Shown in pieces: positions 1 through 11,299 of a stretch of DNA of 64,000 nt. A program made the position numbers and the translations under genes. Within the stretch, counting starts at the first letter, position 1; each line of letters opens with the position of its first letter. The notes beneath the pieces are model-generated. The model worked only from the letters and a program-made list of their open reading frames with translations. It searched no databases and was not told where the DNA came from. The stretch comes from Prunus persica (Eukaryota > Streptophyta > Magnoliopsida > Rosales > Rosaceae). The DNA is taken from NCBI RefSeq assembly GCF_000346465.2, contig NC_034010.1, positions 16,641,750-16,705,749 of the forward strand, read 5' to 3'.

Positions 1-256
1 TTGTACTTCCCAAACATACTTAGGTTGAATTACTTCTCTGATTCAAAAGGAGAAGAAAGAAATACAATCATCGATATTTGGCACATCTTTTGTGAGGCAA
101 ATATGGTGGCAGACTCTTTAGCTAATCATCGACACACTTTAGATAATCCTTCTACTTAGTTTTCTTATTTACCTTCATCTATCTCCTTAAAAAGTTGTGT
201 ACGATATTCGGAACCGTGGTGTAATTTTTTTTTTTGTTTTTAGGCAAAAAAATAAA

Positions 257-609
257 GAGATATTTAGTTATATACCCATTCTTAACACTAGTAATATAGA
301 TAAATTCTACATTATTTTATTTTTATAAACAAACCTAAAAAAAATTCAAAAAATGATAGCTCGCCTTATTGAATTTAATTTTGATTATTAAATTACTTTA
401 ATGCCTTATTGAGTGTTTTGAGTTTTTTATTTATGAGATTTTAAAGTTGAGCTTGTTTTAAGAAATTGATGAAAGTTTTGTAATTTATAGGAAGTTCGAA
501 ACCTCTTTGTTATATTGTAAATGAGTTTTTGGTGTGTTTCTAAAGCCCATTTCATGTAGAGTTTTTATACAATTTGGGCCCATATATTGAGTATAATAGT
601 GAATCTCTC
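257..609. mobile_element. Non-autonomous TIR element, copy A (about 353 bp)
   Basis: This AT-rich segment is the inverted counterpart of the element at 21942-22291; they share most of their length, including the phrases around the GCCCATTT and TAATAATCAA-like stretches. The ends form a short imperfect inverted repeat (GAGATATTTAG at the left, GTGAATCTC at the right). The other copy has a clean 9-bp target duplication, which suggests a Mutator-like origin. Here the flanks no longer match, so this copy is older or rearranged. No coding capacity. Confidence 0.65.
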
Positions 610-3268
610 AAAACATGATTCATATAAACAACCCAAGTGGATCTATAGTCTTATTTTGCACTTATTATATATATATACATCCATCTTTTAGCTAGAATGA
701 AAAAACAAATGGCCACTTTTATGTGTTTGAAATGAACTCTTTGATTCTTTGGGTAAAGTTAACATCCTCCATTTTCATATTATAAAGTTTCCCAACAACT
801 TGAGGAAGAAAAACATGGTATAATTATTCTAATAATTGACCTTCAAAATTCAAGTGCACGTAGGAAACATAAAAAACCAAACACAACTTTTTAATTTGTA
901 GAATCCTGAAACCAGGTAATTATACAAAGTCATTGACCTTGTTACTTTTCTTGTTTAATATCTCTTATATATTGCTGGAAACTATAAGATAAGAGAACAC
1001 AAAAAAAAATTGTTACTTTGTAGTAAGATGATCTAAGTTAGGCCTTTAGTCTTCAAATTTTGATTATAAAATACATAATTATGACTTATATACTAGAGAT
1101 GTTCTTGTTCATAAATGATTGCCCAAGGAATCTTCCCACAGGTGAGGATTTTCCATCATGTCAAGTCTTGTTAATCACTAGATTAAGGATATTTAAACTA
1201 GAAAAAGTGCTTATTTTAGCATACTAATTTGTTATGTCAATTCTGTTTTTCTTTATAAGAAAAATAGTAACGGTTTGGTTCTTTAGGAAACTAGATATAT
1301 GTTAATATATTTCATCTTCAAAGGGTTATGAAAAAAAAAGTATGTTTCATGTATACAGTTGATCTAATTAACAATTGGATAAAAAAATTACAAGCTCTGT
1401 GTTTTTAATTTAAAAGCAGCCAGCACTTAAATATAATGTCTGACCGAAAGTGTAGTTGATTATTATTTAAGTATTATGATTTGGAGTATGGTTAGCATTA
1501 ATCCGTCGTGCACATGTAGATGACTGATAACTGTTGATTGATATTCAAATTTCAAAATGAATCTCACGTTATACAATCATTCACAGTCACTATAATTGCT
1601 TGAATCACTTTTGTTTAGAAATGTTTTTGTAGAAAACACTTTTTGCTTAAAAGCGCTTATGCTGATAGCATTTTTAATTACTAGAAATCTATAAATTTAT
1701 ATTAAATTTTGAGTTTTTCTTAAAATAAAAAACATATGCACTTCGAGTCAATTCTTGTGGAATCACCAATTAGATACATCCAAAATACCTTAAATAACGT
1801 ATGTAACTGAAAAACAAGTTAAACTATTTTGGATAACACTACCAAAACATTTTCCTTTTTCTGAAAGTGTTAATAAAACATGTAAAAACACTTTACATGT
1901 TCGAAAATAAATGAGGTTTGAGATGAAACAAATAAGGACATATAAAAAATGACACATACAATCTATTAAAGAAAAAATAAAGAAAAAAACCGTCACATAA
2001 CTTAAACACAGAATGTAGAAATTGTAATGACTTCGATACTTGGTTGTGGTTAGCGTTAATATTATAGTGGTGTAACTTTATTGTGAGTGTCTTGATCCAT
2101 TTTAAAAGTACTTCATAAATCTCATATCGCTTCTAAATAATAATAATAATAATAAATAAAAAAAATCGAGTGCTATTTGCTTTTGAGAAAAAAAAAATTA
2201 AAACCTTGGACTTGCTTTAAAATGGCCACGAAGTTAGGTGGAGCCATGATCTAATTGACAATCCCACAACATTATGTATTTCATACGACGAGATTAGGTC
2301 GCAAATAAAATAATTGATAATCACAACAACGTGGTGGGGACCTCGGATTTGATGAGACATTAGGCTACTGTTAATTACTTTTCTTGTGTCCGTAGACGCT
2401 TTTTGATTGGTCGATGATATTGTCGTTGTTGAGATAATCAATGAAAGTTGTTAATATTTTAATCCCTAAACGACAAATTTGCATGTCATTAGGTTCCATG
2501 AGGAGCACTTGCCCTTAAACAATTATTAAAAGATGCTAAGTGCTTAATAATCTTGTTGAAGCAGTCAAAGTTGGAAAAATATTATTTTAACTCTATGTTG
2601 AAGAGGGCCTTGGACAATTATTTTGAATTTCGATTTGTGAATAAATTTGTTAATCCAAAGTCTTTTATAATGAATAAAATGAAGCAATATTTATGTTACA
2701 TTACATTGAAACGAAAAACAGTATCCAAAAGTATAAGTTATAAGCAGAGAATTCGAAATTTTTTTAACTGAATTATTTGTTAACACGAAAATCGAACTTG
2801 GAATCTCTATCCCTTACCTCAATTGGGTGTAGTTGCTATGTTTTGATAAAATTAGATATACTTTAATACACTTGAATACTAATTTAATGCTTATTCAATA
2901 GTAAAAACACTTCTTGCTACTATAATAATTCTACTATATTAGAGGCAAGACTCATGCTTTTAGAGGCTCCTCCCAACTAATTTAGCCATCTTATTGTTGA
3001 GTGTTGACGGGTCATTTTAGTCTTTAAAATTATGCAAAGTTAGCTAATGGGTCGATTTCGGTTGGCCAATTGAAGCAGAGTAGTGATTTAATTATTTTAC
3101 TTTGACAATAACATTTCCTTTCCACATGAAAGCTTGAATAAAATTATCAATATCCGCAATACTGTCCCTAAACGTTGTTACACGTAGATGCGTATGTATA
3201 TGTGTATATATGTATATATGTGTTCGTACTCATCTACATATAAATAAATAAATAATTAATAAATAAAG
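610..3268. other. Gene-poor AT-rich intergenic stretch
   Basis: Only short reading frames without family resemblance occur here. There are A/T runs, an AAT repeat near 2140-2155 and a TATG/TATA-type microsatellite near 3190-3225. A tRNA B-box-like patch near 2795-2835 (reverse strand) may be a degenerate SINE, but its ends are not visible. No gene can be supported. Confidence 0.6.
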
Positions 3269-3398
3269 ATGACCTTGTCAATTGGGGAGTGGAAGAGGGA
3301 AGGGATGATGGAGAAATATGATGTCGACAGGAATGATATTGGGGATTGGTCAAGTCTCGCATCCAAGAACAGATGGGATTGGATGAGCAAAATCCAAG
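3269..3398 (+). other. Possible orphan first exon (unassigned)
   Basis: An ATG opens a 130-nt stretch with coding-like composition (rich in Trp, Lys, Glu and Asp) that ends in CAAG followed by a GTAGGT donor-like site. No matching acceptor or second exon was recognised, and the protein family is unknown to me. It may be a relic exon or chance. Confidence 0.2.
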
Positions 3399-5371
3399 GT
3401 AGGTTTTCGTCCTTTTGGGAAACCTCTTCGTTCATATCACACATATGAATTTATTTATTTATTTTATTATTTACTAGCTTATTATTTATTTATTGAATTA
3501 TCTATGTTTTATGTGTGCTTTTTCTAGTGTAAATGCAGTACTTTTTTTGGTGTTACTTTTGTGACAGCTTTTCGAACATGGTGACCGAAATTCGTGGGGG
3601 AGCACTTACCAAAATCTTGGACTCAAAACTTATTTACTCGACACATTATCCAATTTTATAATACATGTTTCACTCTTGTGTTTTTCAATGGTGGTTCTTT
3701 TTTGTAAAAGTTAAATTAAAAAAAACTTTCCCACTCTCCTTTGTTGCACTGTTTCTCTATGACCATGATCATGAAGATTATATGGATATGAATGATTGAA
3801 GGATGGAAACTTGTGTTTAGAGGTGGTGTTCCAATCGTGTAATTCCATGTTTGTGCTTAACTCCTTTAATCAAGTCAAATTAATTCATATTTGGATACTG
3901 CTTATGTGCTTAGTACATAAGTGTATCCAAGAAAATTCGCAACTTGTGATGCGAATCAGCAATCACTCACATCAATAATAACCGCACTATACACGAAAAC
4001 ACAAGAAAATAATAAAACGCAAGAAAACCTTTAACGTTGAAAGAGCATAAACTATAATAATATTCAAAGTGTCTTCCTCTAGACTCTGAATTACTATTGT
4101 TAAATAGAGAAAATAACCTAGAGTCCTAATATAAGAAATAAAAACGCACAAGGAAAGTCCATAAATTATTGTTTTGTGTAATAAGTAAATTTAGACAATA
4201 AATAAATAAGCTCATGCGGGTTGGGTCAGTGAGCCAAGGCAGTGTACATGCTCACTTGAGTTCGATTTCCCTGCTCATACATTGAAGTAGTTTGAAATAT
4301 CACTTTGTTAAGAGAAAAGATATAAATGTAGTATTAGACTCCCCTAATTGGCAAAGATACTAGTCATGCAGTCTAATTTTAGATTTATATTATAATAAAT
4401 AAAAAAACCATTCAAGAAAACAATGAGTAGATCTAAAATAACTATTAGGCATATCTTTGTCGTGTTGAAACTTCAAGGCACATATACTTCGATTCCATGA
4501 ATCCATCATGGCTAGTGCACCACAAATGAATGGCATATAAAACAGGTTGCGATGTGATAGACACCTTTTTTATAAGTAGCTAGCACTCACATATAATACA
4601 TAGAAAATTACATACACATTAAAACTTTATCCAACACAAATATTACTTTCTGCTTTATCCAACATATAATAAAGATAGAAAATAAAAATTTTGATAATTT
4701 CTAAAAAAAATGTTTGAAATTTGTTTATAAAAATTAAATAATATCGGACGCTTCTTATATAAACAACAAAGTTTCTAATTCTTAATTCTGATAACATGCT
4801 AGGCTTGCTCATGGACAATAAACTTCAAATATTATATAAGAGGGGACCTAATTTTAAGGAAAGGAAAGCATTGACTTGAGACACCTGAAGTGACATTTCA
4901 CCATATATATTTCTTCTCTCCCCAAAAGTTCTTAGTCTCCCCAAAAGTTTAATTAGTTCAAATGACATGGATTAGAAACAGATTAAGGATAGATCCTAAT
5001 TTGGATTCTCTTCTTAGGAAAAAAAAAAATAAAATCCTGAGTTGCCATGAGTAATTTATTATCTTTTGAATTTGTGTGTGTGAGCTTTGTTGGATTTTCT
5101 AATTAAGCAAGAGAGAAAGGAGAGGCCTTGATCTCTCTGTCTGTTAAATATAATATTCTTGTTGTGTTGTGTTGTGTCGGCTTAATTAATCTCATTTCAG
5201 AAGCAACTAAATACTTTTATTACAATCCTTTTTCTTTTTCTTGTACACACAATCTATATCCATTGTCTTAGTAATACTGTGGCTTGCTATAGTTCAACAG
5301 TAAAACAAATAAAATAAATTGTGTGAGGTATGTTTCGGAGCTAGTACTAGTATAATGGCTACATGTAGTTT
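3399..5371. other. Intergenic stretch with a possible SINE relic
   Basis: No supported gene. Near 4215-4300 a stretch resembles a tRNA-derived SINE head (A-box-like TCAGTGAGCCAAGG and B-box-like GAGTTCGATTTCC), but no target duplication was found. The remainder is AT-rich with GT/TG-rich patches near 5160. Confidence 0.4.
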
Positions 5372-5648
5372 GAAAAAATTATCACTTTTGTTCTTGTAGT
5401 TTTAATTACGGTAATTTGACTTATGTAGGTTGATTTTATTGTAATTTAAGGACACATCCAATTTTTCGTCTGATAAAATAAGCATGTGTCTCTTATATGA
5501 AGGGGTATTTTGGATGGAATTAGATAGAAATTTAGATGTATCCTTGAATTGTGATAAAACCAAACTACAGGGGTTGACAAAATTAAAACTACAAAGGATT
5601 AAAATGATAAAATTGACAAACCATAGGGACCAAAAGTGATTTTTTCCC
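5372..5648. mobile_element. MITE-like inverted-repeat element
   Basis: The two halves are imperfect inverted repeats of each other over about 85-120 bp. The left arm reads GAAAAAATTATCACTTTTG and the right end, reverse-complemented, reads GGGAAAAAATCACTTTTGG. Later stretches of the arms also pair. Long terminal inverted repeats suggest a non-autonomous Mutator-like element, but I could not find a convincing target duplication, so the ends are approximate. Confidence 0.5.
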
Positions 5649-6262
5649 TTTATGAATTGTTCCTAATTCTTATCATATTTTATGTGTTAGCTTGAATTTT
5701 GATATCAAAAGTTGCGTGTATATATTTATATGCTGCATATTGAGATGGTGGTGGCAGTTGTGTTGGCAATAGTACACATGAGATTGGTGGTGATGGCAAA
5801 GATTGTTGTGTTGGTCATGGCTTTTTTTCTTTATTTGGGGATAAAAGTGATATAGGGGAATCATATACATGACAATGGATACATATGGATGCATGCTCTT
5901 TATTACGTGAGTTATATATTCACAGTACTCTGTACGAAGAATTATGATATTTTTTTAAATTATAGGAGAATTTTTTTGACTGTACCAACGTAGTGGTGGG
6001 ATGCGTTTTAAGGATTATGTGATTGGGTTTTAGTTTTGTCTGTTTTGTATAAGTTGTTTGACTCTTCTGTGTAGTCTCTTTCCTATCCCGAGGTTTTATT
6101 TTTTCCAAAAAAGTTTTAACGAGGCCACCGTTAACATGTGAGTTCTTACCATGCAAGAGTTCTTACCATTGTTTCTATAAAAAAGAAAAAAAGAAAAAAA
6201 AGAAGTAGAGATGAGCCTTCAATGAATTTTTTCAATTCTCATAATACCATCATTAATTTTTT
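5649..6262. other. Intergenic, no gene seen
   Basis: AT-rich sequence with only short open frames and no recognisable family, plus a short A/G-rich run near 6178-6205. Confidence 0.5.
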
Positions 6263-6273
6263 TTAAATGATAT

Positions 6274-6475
6274 CGTCTACCACCACCACCACCTTCATCA
6301 CTACCACCACCACTACCACCACATTCTCTACCTTCATTACCATCACCACCACCATCATCACCACCTTCACCACCACCGCCTCCACTAACATCTCCATTGC
6401 CATCACCATAACCACCACCTCCACCACCACTTTAAACTTCATCTCTTTCACCATCACCACAGCCACCTCATGATT
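6274..6475. repeat. Degenerate ACC/TCA trinucleotide tract
   Basis: About 200 bp of imperfect ACC, TCA and CCA triplets. It opens overlapping low-complexity frames on both strands (poly-Thr on plus, poly-Val/Met on minus). This is best explained as an expanded trinucleotide minisatellite, not a gene. Confidence 0.75.
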
Positions 6476-6804
6476 AGCACTTAACACATCATGTCTATTT
6501 AAGTCATTATTCATGTTATAACAGTTTTATATTAAAATTTATGCAAACGGCGGTTTTGACAATGTTTTTTATACTAACATCACTTTCAAAATATTGTTTA
6601 CCAAACATGGAGATGATTTACTTTACAGCAGATTATTTTCAAAGCACAATAGAAGCAATTTTTTTCTTTTTTTTTAATTGACAGCAATATTCCCAAACTG
6701 GTCCTAACTCTTACTTATATACAATATTTATATTATAAAATTCACCTAATCACAAATACTTACAAAAATCATAAAGACATCCTATAATCATACAATTATA
6801 CATA

Positions 6805-7456
6805 GAGTGCTACTATTTCCACCCACCTGTCTTATTTTTCCACCCACCTTATCTTCAAAATTTTAAAGATAAATTTACCCCTTTATAAAATGACTTTTAA
6901 GGACTTATGGAAAATGATTAAAAAAAAAATAAAACAATTGCCTCAAACTTAAAATTAAAAAAAGTAAAAAAAATCCAAAGCACAAAGATCAAACGTCAAA
7001 TTCAAAACACCCCTCAACCTCTCCCTCCTATTTTGTCTCCATCCTAAAACCCCAACCCCAAAAGTTTTGAGCCAAAACGATAGATTCTTCATAAAAAACT
7101 CCAGTCGTCATGTACTCTTCCCATTTGTAGGAGGAGGCCAGCAAATCCCAATGATCGACATGGCAAAAGTCTTCTCCTCCCACGGAGAAAATTCCAATAT
7201 AATCATACGCTCATGTTGAAAATATGTTCTATTAGTTTTGTTTTGGTCGTCAAATCTCTCCAATTAGATCAAACAATTGCTCTTTGCAGTCATTGGATTA
7301 AATTTAAATGACTCACAAGTTAACAGAAAAGAGAATTTGTTTGAATTAATAATTAAAGGGTATTTTAAGACTAATGGTGGGTGAAAAGATAGGATTGTGT
7401 TTTTTGAAATTTATATGGTTAGTGGGAAGATAAAGTGGGTGGAAATATCAGCACTC
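6805..7456. mobile_element. Mutator-like non-autonomous element with 9-bp TSD
   Basis: The 652-bp segment starts GAGTGCTACTATTTCCACCC and ends with the inverted counterpart GGGTGGAAATATCAGCACTC. It is flanked on both sides by the identical 9-mer TTATACATA (6796-6804 and 7457-7465). Nine-base duplications are typical of the Mutator superfamily. A second inverted patch (CCACCCACC against GGTGGGTG) extends the arms. The interior has no transposase; around 7080-7200 it has a higher-GC stretch of unknown origin. Confidence 0.8.
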
Positions 7457-7465
7457 TTATACATA

Positions 7466-7809
7466 TCAATAAATAAGAAAATAAATTTATACAATTTTCT
7501 CTCGCCGAAGATGGAGGGTCTGGAGGGGATGGCCGAGGAGCAGAAGGTGGATAGGGGAGGGGAAGGTTTGGGAGGATAAGGAAGGGAGGGAATGGAAAGA
7601 GGAGAGGTATAGAGGCCACCAACCCCAAGGTGGGTGACAGTTGAATCTTTTCTCTCTTAGAATTTTGGGATGGAAAGAGGTTATTATTTACATGGAGAGG
7701 CTAATAGTGAGATGATAAAAAGGAGAGAGTAATGAGATAAAAACAGTTCTTTTTAAGTGCATTTAAATTTCAATAATCTTTTTAACAACCAAAGGAGGGA
7801 GAGAGCAAA
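7466..7809. other. G-rich/purine-rich intergenic stretch
   Basis: A purine-rich segment (GGAGGGG-type runs near 7515-7600). The short open frames on both strands are compositional; no gene is supported. Confidence 0.5.
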
Positions 7810-7810
7810 G

Positions 7811-7943
7811 AGCCCACTAGTCTAGTGGTTTGAAGCAATTGCTCACTCCAAGAAAATGTTCTAGGTTCAAGTCCTAACATATGTGTAGTATGTGTGAGTT
7901 TAGTTTACTATTGCCCCTCTTAATAGGAAGGGTCCTTAAAAAC
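7811..7943 (+). mobile_element. tRNA-derived SINE
   Basis: The head carries an A-box-like CTAGTCTAGTGG and a B-box-like GGTTCAAGTCC, and the element ends in a short A-rich tail. Flanks AAGGAGGGAGAGAG and AAGGAAGGAGAGAG look like an imperfect long target duplication, as expected for LINE-assisted insertion. A relative lies at 25452-25588 in the opposite orientation. It is a SINE and not a tRNA gene because it cannot fold as a full cloverleaf and has a SINE body. Confidence 0.7.
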
Positions 7944-9101
7944 AAGGAAGGAGAGAGAAAATCACTACTTCCCTTGAGCCAACATCAGTATTCATTGAGT
8001 AAAATGCTTATGGTCGGTGGCTTCTCACCCTAATTTTCCTCTCCTCTCCTCTCTCTCCCTCCTCCCTTCCCCTTCTCTTTCCTAGTTTTCCCCTCTCCCC
8101 TCTCTCCATTGTCATCTTTCTAACTCTCTCTCCCTCCTCCGTCTCCGTTTAGATTGTGGGTCCTCTTGCCCATATATGTTTGGATCTTGGAATTTGTTTG
8201 TTTGTTTTGTGTGTTTTTTTGTAGGTTATTGGTGGCTTTATGTTGCTATTGGATCTTTTACTTGATTGTGTTTGTGATTTTCTTGTTGTTGGGATGGATG
8301 GGTTGTGGTAGCTGCCGACCCAGCTTCTTTTGTTTTTGTTATGTTATTGAAGCATTCACTGCAAATCACCGTAATCACCAGGATGTAGTTGTCATTTGGT
8401 CCACGTACACAAGGTTTTGCTCAAGTCACTACGAAAAAAGTGGCACATTTAATCACCCCAGCAAATGTCACAAAATAATGGTGACTGTTGCCACTTTTTT
8501 TGTTTTTTGTTTTTTGTTTTGTTTTTGTTGTGAGTTCTGGATTTGAAGTTGCAAAATTGAAAGTTGACTGTTTGTGTTAGATAAAGTTTAGTTGGTGTGA
8601 CACTATGGGTTTAGCCAGTATAGTGCTACGAGTCTTTTCGGTTTGCCGGAGAGAATGTTAAGTGGTGTTCTTGTTTCTTTGTTTGGTGTAATCTAATGAT
8701 TCTCACTCTTTAGGAGTTGCTGAAGTTTGCGTTTTACTTTTTCAACTTTTCGATATGGATTTATCGTTGCACACGGTGGATCTGTATTGTAAGTATGAGT
8801 ATATGTGCTTTTGTTTGCCGAACCAGAGTTTCAAGCCTTTTTATGTTTAAGCGCAATTCTCTCTAGACCAAACTAAATATTTTTTTGTTCGGTCACTGGA
8901 AATGTTGTACTCATATTTAGCACTATGGTTGCCTGTACTTTATTGTGTTTTAAGGTTAACCCTATTGCATTTTCTCAACAAAAACATCTCATGAACAAAT
9001 TATATATATAATATGAGATGTGAGTTAACAATTCATAATAATAACTGATGTAAGAAGTTACATATCAATTCCTGCATAATGTGATCATGATCACAACAAT
9101 A
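7944..9101. other. Intergenic; pyrimidine-rich tract, no supported gene
   Basis: A CT-rich tract (8037-8150) is followed by T/G-rich sequence. A 130-codon open frame at 8154-8546 is dominated by Phe, Cys, Val and Leu, as expected from T/G-rich non-coding DNA, and has no recognisable domain. A leader of an unrecognised transcript cannot be excluded. Confidence 0.4.
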
Positions 9102-9310
9102 TACTCTTTCAGCATATCAAGTCTTAAATAACAATTGATGAATTAATGTGGCCATGAATATGGATCCTTTAATAATAGTTACTCTTTCAGCATATCAATA
9201 ACAATTGATCAACTATAAACTGTTGGTGGGTATAATATATAATAAACCATAAACAAAACAGTTGATCCACTCTAATAATTATTACTCTTTCAGATACTCT
9301 CAATAGAGTA
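9102..9310. repeat. Imperfect repeats upstream of the AHL gene
   Basis: The phrase ACTCTTTCAGCATATCAA followed by TAACAATTGAT occurs at about 9102-9137 and again at 9181-9209, and a third partial copy (ATTACTCTTTCAGATA) lies at about 9281. The repeats sit roughly 400-600 bp before the AHL start. A regulatory role is possible but untested. Confidence 0.5.
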
Positions 9311-9509
9311 TTCCTTTCAAGCACACTCAGTGTTAACACAGAAAATTCAACTCACATATTAAAATTTGAAACAATTAAAAAAAAAAAAAAAAGTTACTAA
9401 AGAAGTGAAATATTTTATCTCTGTTATTTTATATGCACATACATAATTATTTTTTATATTTATATACTTTAGATGTTGAGAATGGCTGCGTTTGCCACTT
9501 TATGATATC

Positions 9510-9721
9510 TCTCTCCTCCTCCTCCCACCTCTCTCTTCTAAACTCGTACCCTTCCCTTTCCCTGCACTCGATTCCCTTTGTTTTCTATTCGTTCTAGGGT
9601 TTGAAATTATGGGGCTCTCCTTTCTCAAGAAACCCATAAAATATTGAACCTCTCTATATTAAAATTATCCACATATTTTACTATATTTTTCTTGTTTTCT
9701 GTTCTCTTTAGCTCTCTGTGT
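9510..9721 (+). promoter_or_regulatory. AHL gene core promoter / 5' leader region
   Basis: CT-rich blocks (CTCTCTCCTCCTCCTCCC near 9510) lie 50-210 bp before the start codon, the kind of pyrimidine patch often seen at plant core promoters. The transcription start cannot be read from sequence alone. Confidence 0.35.
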
Positions 9722-10612
9722 ATGGCTGGCTTAGACTTGGGCTCAGCATCTCGCTTTGTTCATCAGCAGCTCCAAATCCCCGACCTCCACCTCCAAAGAC
9801 CACCGGATTCTGATGATGATCACAACACCCCCAACCGCAACAACCTTTTCTCCTCCGACCACCACCAAAACGACGTCGATGATGACAACCCTCATCATCA
9901 AGGGCTTGATCTTGTGACCCCGAACCCTGGTTCGGGGGATTCTGGAGGTCGACGCTCCAGAGGTCGACCTCCAGGATCAAGGAATAAGCCCAAACCACCC
10001 GTGATCATAACTCGGGAGAGCGCAAACACTTTGCGAGCTCATATTTTGGAGGTCAGCAGTGGCTGTGATGTGTTTGATTCCGTTGGAACATATGCCAGAA
10101 AAAGGCAGAGAGGGATTTGTGTGCTGAGTGGGAGTGGTATGGTAACCAACGTGAGCCTGCGTCAACCAGCTGCGGCTGGCGCAGTTGTCACGCTGCACGG
10201 CAGATTTGAGATTCTGTCGTTGACAGGCTCGTTTCTACCGCCCCCTGCGCCACCCGGGGCCACTAGCCTGACCATATTTTTGGCTGGTGGTTCGGGCCAG
10301 GTTATGGGTGGAAATGTTGTAGGAGCACTCATAGCATCTGGGCCTGTTATTGTCATAGCCTCATCGTTTACCAACGTAGCCTATGAGAGGTTGCCCTTGG
10401 AGGAAGAGGATCAGCTGCAGATGCAGCAGCCTGTGCCGCAGTCTTCGGGCGGCGGAGGCAGTGGTGGCGGCGGCGGCGGTGGAGGAGTAACCAACCCCTT
10501 TCCAGATCCGTCTTCGGGGCTTCCCTTCTTCAATCTTCCGCTCAATAACATGCCTCATCAGCTGCAGGTTGATAGTTGGGGAGGAAACTCGGCCGGGCGG
10601 CCGCCTTATTGA
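9722..10612 (+). CDS. AHL: AT-hook motif nuclear-localized (AHL) protein
   Basis: A 296-residue intronless gene. AHL proteins are plant nuclear DNA-binding regulators of growth, flowering time and organ development; they bind AT-rich DNA and multimerise through the PPC (DUF296) domain. The N-terminus ([14 protein letters not shown]) and an acidic/His/Asn-rich stretch (about 28-60) precede one AT-hook with core RGRP at 80-83 followed by GSRNKPKPP. The PPC domain spans about 103-222 and holds GRFEIL at 160-165. A Gly-rich run (243-255) and a C-terminal tail ending RPPY follow. This is the single-hook, intronless clade-A layout. The start at 9722 is the first ATG giving the family N-terminus; upstream codons in frame lack an ATG. 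It resembles the AHL21/AHL23 type, but the exact orthologue is not certain. Confidence 0.95.
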   Translation: MAGLDLGSASRFVHQQLQIPDLHLQRPPDSDDDHNTPNRNNLFSSDHHQNDVDDDNPHHQGLDLVTPNPGSGDSGGRRSRGRPPGSRNKPKPPVIITRESANTLRAHILEVSSGCDVFDSVGTYARKRQRGICVLSGSGMVTNVSLRQPAAAGAVVTLHGRFEILSLTGSFLPPPAPPGATSLTIFLAGGSGQVMGGNVVGALIASGPVIVIASSFTNVAYERLPLEEEDQLQMQQPVPQSSGGGGSGGGGGGGGVTNPFPDPSSGLPFFNLPLNNMPHQLQVDSWGGNSAGRPPY

Positions 10613-11201
10613 TAGTTTTGCTAGCTATAGGTCAGGTCATGACCAAGGTCAGAGAATCGATCCTTAAATCAATATCAATCATCCCCCATCTTGTACAATT
10701 ATTTTTCTTGCTTAATTTCTTTTTTATTTTTCTCTTGTCCTAACTTCAATTTGGTTCCTAATTTTAAGTGCTTTTTTAATGTGTTGTTGTTGATGATCAT
10801 CTCCATATGGAATGATGATGGAAGTTGGATTTTGGAACTCTCTTTTCTTAATTAGAAATGGTTTCAGAGAATATTGTAGGTTTCGATTGATATAAAATAA
10901 AACTTGTCTGAAATTATGATAATATTGTTGATAAGTAATTATGTTTCAAGTACCGCAAAATCTAACATAACATTTGATGATAAATTATTGTTATTATAAT
11001 CCATAAGATTAATACAGATCGAGTTATAAACTATATGATTGTTAATCGTGTATAATATTGTCTTCTGGACTTTGGAGCTTTGTCATGAAAATGATTAACT
11101 TTTGCCTTTTCTATATGTAGGATGTATGTATATATATAAAGCTATGTCAAGCTTTCCACTCCCAAGGATATATAATTATATGATCTAAATATATATATAT
11201 A

Positions 11202-11206
<5 letters not shown>
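10613..11206. other. AHL 3' flank
   Basis: AT-rich 3' untranslated and intergenic sequence. Part of it (about 10718-10885) reappears in the decayed AHL fragment near 15160-15300. Confidence 0.5.

Positions 11207-11297
<91 letters not shown>
11207..11297. repeat. (CT)n microsatellite, about 45 units
   Basis: Uninterrupted CT dinucleotides for about 91 bp, preceded by an (AT)n run. It creates a spurious Arg-Glu repeat frame on the minus strand. Confidence 0.97.

Positions 11298-11299
<2 letters not shown>

Noticed and set aside
6263..6514. Poly-Thr and poly-Val/Met proteins
   Set aside because: Both frames are translations of one ACC/TCA triplet repeat.
8154..8546. 130-residue Cys/Phe-rich membrane-like protein
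   Set aside because: T/G-rich composition, no domain, no splice context.
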